From JAHJGG01 sp041658785 (lineage in GTDB: Bacteria > Patescibacteriota > Patescibacteriia > Magasanikbacterales > UBA922): a stretch of 64,000 nt of DNA. The position numbers were made by a program, and so were the translations under genes. Position 1 is the first letter of the stretch, and each line of letters starts with the position of its first letter. Under the pieces are notes generated by a model. It searched no databases. It worked only from the letters and a program-made list of their open reading frames with translations, and was not told the DNA's origin. Of the stretch, positions 58,771-64,000 are shown piece after piece. The stretch spans positions 19,231 to 83,230 of the forward strand of contig JBAZZL010000001.1 of assembly GCA_041658785.1 (NCBI GenBank). Direction: 5' to 3'.

Positions 58771-59292
58771 ATGTTACATGCTATGTTATATTACGAATTT
58801 CTTTTTATTCTGCCGGGCACGCTTTCGGAAGACGAGGTCAAGTCTTCGGTAGATAAGGTAAAAACAATTTTAATTAATTCCGGAGTAGAAGATGTAGAGA
58901 TAGAAGATTTGGGGAAGAACAGGCTTGCTTATCCAATCAAGCATATCAGATATGGTTATTTTCAGATTTGCCGCTTTCAAACTGACGCGGAAAAGATTGT
59001 CGAGGTGCAAAATAAGCTGCGCCTGACAGATGAAATTTTACGATTTTTGCTTCAGAAATATGACCCAAAGAAACAAAAGAAGATTAGAATTGATTATATA
59101 AATGATGAAATGTCCGGAGGAACAAGGGCGCAAAGAGAAATAAAGCGAGAAGTAATTCCTTTGGAGGCGGCGCTGATGGCAAAAAATATTAAAATGGCAA
59201 AACCAGAAACAAAAGAAACGGAAAAAGTTTCGCTTGAAGATATTGACAGGCAGTTGGATGAAATTTTGGGAAATGATATATCTGGTGTATAA
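58771..59292 (+). CDS. rpsF: 30S ribosomal protein S6
   Basis: bS6, 173 or 169 residues, which pairs with S18 on the small-subunit platform. The core runs about 1-105 (YYEFLFILPGTLSEDEVKSS, then KNRLAYPIKHIRYGYF). The charged C-terminal extension (about 106-173) is longer than in E. coli. The start region is a perfect 12-bp tandem duplication (58765-58788), so ATG 58771 and ATG 58783 sit in identical contexts and both may be used. It is the first gene of the classical rpsF-ssb-rpsR operon. Confidence 0.94.
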   Translation: MLHAMLYYEFLFILPGTLSEDEVKSSVDKVKTILINSGVEDVEIEDLGKNRLAYPIKHIRYGYFQICRFQTDAEKIVEVQNKLRLTDEILRFLLQKYDPKKQKKIRIDYINDEMSGGTRAQREIKREVIPLEAALMAKNIKMAKPETKETEKVSLEDIDRQLDEILGNDISGV

Positions 59293-59366
59293 TATAACTC
59301 TTTAATTTATTTCTACAAAAAATGTAGAAGACTGACTCTGTTGGGTTAGTTTAAAAAAGAGAACAT

Positions 59367-59819
59367 ATGGATTTAAATCGTGCAAGTCTCTTGGGTCGTT
59401 TGACTCGAGATCCGGAAATTCGCACTACGCCAAACGGCAAAACTGTGGCTAATATGACTATTGCCACCAATCGCGTTTGGACAGATTCCGCAGGCGCCAG
59501 ACAGGAAAAAACCGAGTTTAGCAATTGCGTTTTGTGGGGACGTTTGGCAGAAATTGCGGGCCAATATTTATCAAAAGGCCAGCAAGTTTATTTGGAAGGA
59601 AGGCTGGAGACGCGTGATTGGGTGGGAAATGACGGCGTAAAGAGATATCGCACAGAAGTTATTGTTAGAGAGCTGATTATGCTTGGCGGACGGCGAAGCG
59701 GCGCCGCAGCGCCAGCAGGCGAGTCATTCAGCGATGGGGCGCCAGTTCCGACAGATGTGGAAATTCCATCAATTGATCTGGTGGAAGAAGAAGTAAAAGT
59801 GGAAGATATACCTTTTTAA
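59367..59819 (+). CDS. ssb: single-stranded DNA-binding protein
   Basis: A 150-residue SSB: an OB-fold domain (1-108; MDLNRASLLGRLTRDPEIRT, then GQQVYLEGRLETRDW) followed by a flexible linker and the acidic tip VEDIPF that recruits replication and repair partners. Tetramers protect single-stranded DNA. Its place between rpsF and rpsR is conserved across many bacteria. Confidence 0.96.
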   Translation: MDLNRASLLGRLTRDPEIRTTPNGKTVANMTIATNRVWTDSAGARQEKTEFSNCVLWGRLAEIAGQYLSKGQQVYLEGRLETRDWVGNDGVKRYRTEVIVRELIMLGGRRSGAAAPAGESFSDGAPVPTDVEIPSIDLVEEEVKVEDIPF

Positions 59820-59878
59820 TCACAGCCGTGAGCAAGATGGTGAAGGAGGTAGGGGCGGCATCCGTAAAGTGAAAATTT

Positions 59879-60100
59879 ATGCCTAAAAAAGTAAATCAGA
59901 TAAAACAGTGCAATTATTGCGCCAACAATTTAAATGTAGTTGATTATAAAGATGTTCAAGTTTTGCGGCGGTTTGTTTCTTCGTATATGAAGATTGCTCC
60001 CAGGAGACGCAGCGGGCTGTGCGCTTTCCACCAGCGAAAAGTGGCGCGCGCGATCAAGCAGGCAAGAATTGCCGGACTGATGGCTTTTGTTTCTAAGTAG
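59879..60100 (+). CDS. rpsR: 30S ribosomal protein S18
   Basis: A 73-residue bS18: CNYCANNLNVVDYKDVQVLR, then IAPRRRSGLCAFHQRKVARA and IKQARIAGLMAFVSK. Cysteines in CNYC and the CAFH segment could bind zinc, as in Zn-type S18 paralogues. A strong AAGGAGG lies about 35 nt upstream of the ATG, too far to serve directly unless the leader folds. Confidence 0.95.
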   Translation: MPKKVNQIKQCNYCANNLNVVDYKDVQVLRRFVSSYMKIAPRRRSGLCAFHQRKVARAIKQARIAGLMAFVSK

Positions 60101-60148
60101 AGTGTGAGTAGAGTGATAGAGTGATAGAGTGAATTGAAAGATAAAAAG

Positions 60149-60176
60149 AACACCGCCTTTGAGGGCGGTGTTTTGA
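60149..60176 (+). terminator. intrinsic terminator of the rpsF-ssb-rpsR operon
   Basis: AACACCGCC-TTTGAG-GGCGGTGTTTT hairpin. Confidence 0.9.
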
Positions 60177-60217
60177 TTTTAGATTGTTAGATTCTTTGAA
60201 TTACGAAACAGGCGTAA

Positions 60218-60265
60218 ACTGTCATTCCCGTCCGCCAGCTGGCGGACGGGAATGACAAATAATGA
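60218..60265. repeat. minimal family B palindrome
   Basis: TGTCATTCCCGTCCGCCAGC and its complement form an almost perfect palindrome ending GGGAATGACA. The remaining 60101-60426 spacer holds no gene. Confidence 0.8.
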
Positions 60266-60426
60266 CGTTTCGTAATTCAAAGTAGATTGTAAGATTGACG
60301 GAATTGGTGGATATAAAAAAGAATTTTGTAATTTTTCAATTTTTTGGTCTTTTTACTAACACTCAGACAGGATTGAAATGGAAAAATTTTGTTTTTTATC
60401 AAACGCCGTGCTAAAATACCATTACT

Positions 60427-60903
60427 ATGTCTATAGAAAATGAAAAATCAGAAGTTTATCGGCGTTCGCGGGAGGCGCTAGAAGGCGCGGCAGAACAGAA
60501 AGAGAAAAGAGAGGGCGAAGCGGATGAAGAATTAAAAAGAGCCGCCAGCTTAGAGCGGGCGGATTATTTGATTAAGGAAGTAAAAAATAGTAAAAAACAA
60601 ATCCAAAATATTTTATTGCATATCCAACAAGTTACTCAGGCGATTCGCCAATTGCGCGCGCAATTGCAGTTGGCGGCGCAAAACGACGATCCGGAATCAG
60701 TAAAGCAAGATAAAAAGAGCGTTGAAGAGCTGAATAGAAAAATAAGCATGTATAAAGACGAGTTGGTGAGAATGCGCGATGATTTGGTTCGAGAGCAGAT
60801 TCTTGAATTGAAAAATGGAATCGGCGCTGGCATGACAGCGGATGAATTAAAGCGCCGAGCAGAGAGCGATGTGGACAGGATGATTGAGGAAATAAAGAAA
60901 TAA
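60427..60903 (+). CDS. soluble coiled-coil protein, unknown
   Basis: A 158-residue, highly charged, almost entirely helical protein (QQVTQAIRQLRAQLQLAAQN, EELNRKISMYKDELVRMRDD). No membrane helix is visible. A plausible TTGTTT/TAAAAT promoter with 17-bp spacing lies just upstream. It precedes the pseudopilin genes, from which it is separated by a family B repeat, and may be independent of them. No family is recognised. Confidence 0.7.
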   Translation: MSIENEKSEVYRRSREALEGAAEQKEKREGEADEELKRAASLERADYLIKEVKNSKKQIQNILLHIQQVTQAIRQLRAQLQLAAQNDDPESVKQDKKSVEELNRKISMYKDELVRMRDDLVREQILELKNGIGAGMTADELKRRAESDVDRMIEEIKK

Positions 60904-60963
60904 GAAATTGGAAACTAGAAATTGGAAATTGGAAATTACTATGAATTACGAAACGGTCTTTTT

Positions 60964-61081
60964 CTGTCATTCCCGCGTAGGCGGGAATCAAGTCGCTCTC
61001 TTATTTTAGCCAAATTCTGGATTCCCGCCTACGCGGGAATGACAAATTAAAGCAAAATATCAATTATTCAACGGTCTAAAA
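60964..61081. repeat. dispersed repeat family B with conserved tail
   Basis: CATTCCCGCGTAGGCGGGAA and GATTCCCGCCTACGCGGGAA arms, then the tail (TTAAAGCAAAATATCAATTA and onwards) identical to 38074-38112. Confidence 0.85.
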
Positions 61082-61128
61082 TTAGAAATTAGAAATTAGA
61101 AATAGGAAATAGAAATAATTGAAATAAT

Positions 61129-63063
61129 GTGGAAATAGGAAATAGATGGAAATTTTCTCGCGGTTTTACCCTGCTTGAGATCTTAATTTCTTTGGGCGTG
61201 TTTGTTTTGTTCGCGTCCGGGATTTTTACCGGCATTCAATATGTTTTCAAGTCGGTCTACGCGTCGCGGTTGCGTATTATTGAAAATGGAATTTTGAATG
61301 AACAGGTGGAGATTGTCCGCAATCTGCCATTCGCGCAGGTGGGAATTATGCAAGGCAGTCCTCCTGGGGTTTTGACGAGGACCGCGACGATGACAAAAAA
61401 CGGAATTGAATTCTTAATTACCCGTACCATTAGAAACATTGATGATCCTTTTGACGGCACGGCGACTGGCGAGCCGCCGCCTGAGGGGGACAAAGTATTG
61501 GTATGCCATCGCGACCGCACTATCAGCGTGGCGGTCGCGGCGCTTTCGGCGCATTTGAACCATGGCGATACTCAAGGGTCGTGTGAAGAAGGGGAAGAGG
61601 AGGAAGAGGGGGAGGAGATGGGCCGGGATCTTTCGCCGGGCGATTATAAATTTGTTCAAATTGACGTGATTTGCGCGCGGTGCGGCCAGCGCGTTCCGGT
61701 TTCTTTGCTTACGCACGTCGGGCCAAAATATCTGGAAGGCGATCCGACGCATGGCGCTTTGTTGGTTGAAGTTCGGGATTCTTTGGGACAGCCGGTGCCG
61801 GGCGCGGACGCGCATATTGTCGCCTATTCTACCAGTCCGACTTATGATTTTGTTGACACTACCAATAACAGCGGCCAGCTTTTGGTGCCGGATTTGGCCG
61901 CCGGCAACCGCGTTTACGCGATTACGATCTCTAAATCTGGTTACATTACCGACGCGACCAATGATGTGGTCGCGAATCCAGCGCGGCCGCCAGCCTCGGT
62001 GATCGCGCAAAATGTCCAGCAGGCATATTTTGAAATTGATCGAGCCGCGTCAATCAATCTGCAAACCATAAGGGGGAATTGCAATTCCGCGCCAAATGTT
62101 TCGGTGCGTATTCAGGGAACCAATAAAATCGGCACGGATCCTGATGTTTATCGGGTGGATGAAACTATTGCGACGGACAATCGCGGCGAATATGTTTTTT
62201 CCAATTTGCGCTGGGATGATTACGGCTTTGAGGCGTTCGGCAAGGACTTGCTTGGCGTTATTCCCATCGCGCCGGCGCGGGTTTTGGCTGGCTCGAGTGT
62301 TCCGGTTCAGCTAGTCGTGGGGGTGGACACGACACATTCCCTTTTGGTAAATGTGAAAGATGGCGGCACTAGCCAGCCGATACCTGGAGCGGTAGTGCGA
62401 GTAACGCGCGCGGGGTATGATGAAACCGAAACCACCGGCGTTGGGCATATTCGCCAGACCGACTGGTCAGGGGGCGATGGACAGGAGGATTTTTTGGATG
62501 AAACGCGTTACGCGGCAGATGACGGCGGAGTAGACGCGGTGAGCGATCCTGGCAATGTAATGTTGGAAAGAGCGGGCGAGCAATATCTTTCTACCGGCGA
62601 GCTGGAGTCATCAACTTTTGATCTTGGCCTCTTGGCAAATCCGGTGGAAATCCAATGGGAGCCGATTGTTCAGCCGCCAGAGGCTGGCGAGAGCGCGCTT
62701 CGTTTCCAGTTCGCTTCCAGCGGCACATCTACTCCCGCGGTATGGAATTTTTTGGGACCGGACGGCACCGGCGCCACTTATTATGACAATAGCGCGTCAG
62801 CGATTAACGATGTTCACGATAATGATCAGTATATTCGTTATAAATTATTTTTGAGCACAGCGAGCTCCACTTATACTCCGGTTTTGTCTGATTTATCTTT
62901 AAGTTATACTGTTAGTTGCACTCCGCCCGGACAAGCGTATTTTGGCCATCTTTCCAACACGACTTATGCGGTAAACATTTCTGCCGCAGGCTATCAAACC
63001 TACAGTTCTGAAGTTGTTGTGAGCGGAGATATTTTTTTTGAAGCGCCGTTGGTTAGCGAGTGA
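61129..63063 (+). CDS. prepilin-type protein with large C-terminal domains
   Basis: A 644-residue protein with GTG start. It has a type IV prepilin N-terminus (SRGFTLLEILISLGVFVLF, cleavage expected after Gly12), so it is processed by prepilin peptidase and built into or anchored to a pseudopilus. A 30-residue cassette VLVCHRDRTISVAVAALSAH then LNHGDTQGSC, plus a Glu-rich linker (about 122-170), interrupts the pilin region. CARCG lies at about 183. Two CarboxypepD_reg-like repeats follow (about 205-290 and 403-440), then a C-terminal beta region. Probably a surface or DNA-uptake/adhesion pilus component. Confidence 0.78.
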   Translation: MEIGNRWKFSRGFTLLEILISLGVFVLFASGIFTGIQYVFKSVYASRLRIIENGILNEQVEIVRNLPFAQVGIMQGSPPGVLTRTATMTKNGIEFLITRTIRNIDDPFDGTATGEPPPEGDKVLVCHRDRTISVAVAALSAHLNHGDTQGSCEEGEEEEEGEEMGRDLSPGDYKFVQIDVICARCGQRVPVSLLTHVGPKYLEGDPTHGALLVEVRDSLGQPVPGADAHIVAYSTSPTYDFVDTTNNSGQLLVPDLAAGNRVYAITISKSGYITDATNDVVANPARPPASVIAQNVQQAYFEIDRAASINLQTIRGNCNSAPNVSVRIQGTNKIGTDPDVYRVDETIATDNRGEYVFSNLRWDDYGFEAFGKDLLGVIPIAPARVLAGSSVPVQLVVGVDTTHSLLVNVKDGGTSQPIPGAVVRVTRAGYDETETTGVGHIRQTDWSGGDGQEDFLDETRYAADDGGVDAVSDPGNVMLERAGEQYLSTGELESSTFDLGLLANPVEIQWEPIVQPPEAGESALRFQFASSGTSTPAVWNFLGPDGTGATYYDNSASAINDVHDNDQYIRYKLFLSTASSTYTPVLSDLSLSYTVSCTPPGQAYFGHLSNTTYAVNISAAGYQTYSSEVVVSGDIFFEAPLVSE

Positions 63064-63257
63064 AGAAATTGGAAATTGGAAATTAGAAACTAGAAATTAG
63101 AAACTAGAAATTAGAAACTAGAAATTAGAAACTAGAAATTAGAAACTAGAAATTAGAAACTAGAAATTAGAAACTAGAAATTGGAAATTGGAAACTGGAA
63201 ATTAGAAAATATTCAATCACCAATTTCCAATTTCCAATTTCTAGTTTCTAATTATAA
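63064..63257. repeat. heptamer quasi-tandem repeat with inverted end
   Basis: About 16 copies of a GAAANTN unit alternating GAAATTA and GAAACTA (63064-63215), followed by its complement (CCAATTTCCAATTTCTAGTT, 63218-63255), so the transcript leader of the next pseudopilin gene could fold into a long hairpin. Confidence 0.9.
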
Positions 63258-63258
63258 T

Positions 63259-63870
63259 ATGTCAAACGAGCTTAAATCGGGTTTTACCCTCATTGAACTT
63301 TTAGTGTCTCTCGGCATTTTCTCCCTCATCATCCTCGCCGTTGCTTGGTTTATTATTTCCAGTTTGCGGTATAATGGCATTATTTGGGAACAGCTTTCTA
63401 CTCAAAACGACGGGAGGCGCGTTTTGCAAGAGATTGTTAACCATGTGCGCCGGGCCGAAGAATCCAGCATCGGCTCATATCCAATTGAGCTCGCCGCTCC
63501 TTATGAATTGATTTTTTTTGCTAACGTGGATAATGACAGCGAGCGGGAGCGCGTGCGGTATTTTTTGGCAGGAACGACGATCAAGAAAGGAGTGGTTAAT
63601 CCGACTGGCAACCCTTTGCGTTATGTAACGAGCACGGAAACGCTCGTGGAAATAGCGCATGATGTGGTAAATCTAGAACAAGAATCGCCGTTGTTTTTCT
63701 ATTTTAACGAATCCTACGCTGGCACTTCCACGCCTCTTCTACAACCTGTTAATGTTACCGCTGTCCGTATGGTGCGCGCGGCCTTGGAGCTGGAAAAAGA
63801 TCCGACCGAGTCGCCTGTTCCTTTGCATGTGGAGAGTACGGTTCAGATAAGGAATTTAAAGGTGAATTAG
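63259..63870 (+). CDS. prepilin-type N-terminal methylation protein
   Basis: About 203 residues from the ATG at 63259 (MSNELKSGFTLIELLVSLGI); the frame extends upstream through repeat sequence to 63181. The class III signal KSGF-TLIELL, with Glu5 of the mature form, is clear, then one hydrophobic helix and a globular domain (about 45-203). It is a pseudopilin of the PulJ/GspJ-like kind by size and position, possibly part of a DNA-uptake or secretion pilus with the preceding gene. Confidence 0.82.
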   Translation: MSNELKSGFTLIELLVSLGIFSLIILAVAWFIISSLRYNGIIWEQLSTQNDGRRVLQEIVNHVRRAEESSIGSYPIELAAPYELIFFANVDNDSERERVRYFLAGTTIKKGVVNPTGNPLRYVTSTETLVEIAHDVVNLEQESPLFFYFNESYAGTSTPLLQPVNVTAVRMVRAALELEKDPTESPVPLHVESTVQIRNLKVN

Positions 63871-63884
63871 CGTGAGGGTTGGGG

Positions 63885-64000
63885 CAAGGGTAAGGATGCC
63901 GGAAATGGGTTAGGGTAAGGAAGCCGGAAATGGGTTAGGGTAAGGAAGCCGGAAATGGGTTAGGGTAAGGAAGCCGGAAATGGGTTAGGGTAAGGAAGCC
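63885..64000 (+). repeat. 25-bp G-rich minisatellite, runs off the window
   Basis: Four exact copies of a 25-bp unit (GGAAATGGGTTAGGGTAAGG plus AAGCC) from 63901 to 64000, preceded by a diverged copy. G-runs (GGG, GGG, GG) could form a G-quadruplex. Confidence 0.95.

Noticed and set aside
63064..63215. Regular short repeats before the pseudopilin gene as a CRISPR-like array
   Set aside because: Period 7 with no unique spacers; a simple quasi-tandem repeat.
1..64000. Alternative genetic code (UGA as glycine)
   Set aside because: UGA ends several well-defined genes (S74 protein, RAYT, ruvA, the prepilin-type protein at 63063), and no conserved protein needs read-through of UGA.

Overview
The window looks like a piece of a small, streamlined bacterial genome, most likely Patescibacteria/CPR (Parcubacteria-like). 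This is an inference from gene content, because no 16S gene is present. Supporting signs are large secreted surface proteins (lamin-tail/PKD, S74 tail-fibre-like, WxL/DUF916-like), pseudopilins, an S1-type protein with only four S1 domains, a membrane pyrophosphatase, and almost no biosynthetic genes. UGA is used as an ordinary stop (for example after the S74 protein and the RAYT), so a UGA=Gly code is excluded.

Layout. 0-3.1 kb (+): ATP-grasp ligase, NIF3-like protein, ruvA. 3.2-6.9 kb (-): degenerate MBL-fold protein, small membrane protein and gyrA as one operon, sharing a divergent promoter region with the four-S1 rpsA-like gene (+). 8.5-10.7 kb (-): FMN reductase, peroxiredoxin, tRNA-Pro/Phe/Ala. 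10.8-24.5 kb (-): KefB-like antiporter, lamin-tail surface protein, AI-2E-type permease, rpmH, dnaN, dnaA, penicillin-binding protein 1A. 24.6-32 kb (+): 3D-domain cell-wall protein, tRNA-Cys, small membrane ORF, polA, a DUF559 nuclease inside inverted repeats, an unknown gene, and a REP-associated tyrosine transposase (RAYT) whose stop overlaps the start of holA. 32-36 kb (-): rpsT, a membrane coiled-coil protein, and an HTH-ATPase / STAS-like / rmuC operon. 36.3-50.5 kb (+): TrmB-like regulator, tRNA-Arg and tRNA-Ala, a surface-protein cluster (WxL-like, a DUF916-like protein fused to a second secreted protein, the 1606-aa S74 protein, a four-helix-bundle protein), a GC-rich membrane glycosyltransferase, a LytR_C protein and tRNA-Ala. 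51-57.4 kb: hppA (-), LysM-M23 hydrolase (+), comM, lspA and a DksA-like gene (-). 57.5-58.4 kb: a strong candidate structured ncRNA, DnaA boxes and tRNA-Leu. 58.7-64 kb (+): rpsF-ssb-rpsR, a coiled-coil protein, two pseudopilins and a minisatellite.

The most unusual property is the density of dispersed palindromic and quasi-tandem repeats in spacers. Many have also entered genes in frame (polA, holA, RAYT, ruvA, the start of lspA, and a fusion junction at 39.9 kb). One hairpin family sits beside most of the tRNA loci.

Main candidates for something undescribed: (1) a roughly 440-nt transcription unit at 57.57-58.02 kb (-) with a consensus promoter, a series of stems and an intrinsic terminator, but no long ORF on its strand; (2) the DUF559 cassette bounded by about 60-bp inverted repeats; (3) the RAYT-holA coupling, with the same palindrome inside both coding regions; (4) perfect DnaA boxes and an operator-like palindrome at 58.1-58.2 kb, far from dnaA. 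Replication and cell-envelope genes dominate the window. There are plausible origin signals both upstream of dnaA (21.4 kb) and at 58.1 kb, and neither could be tested here by GC skew.
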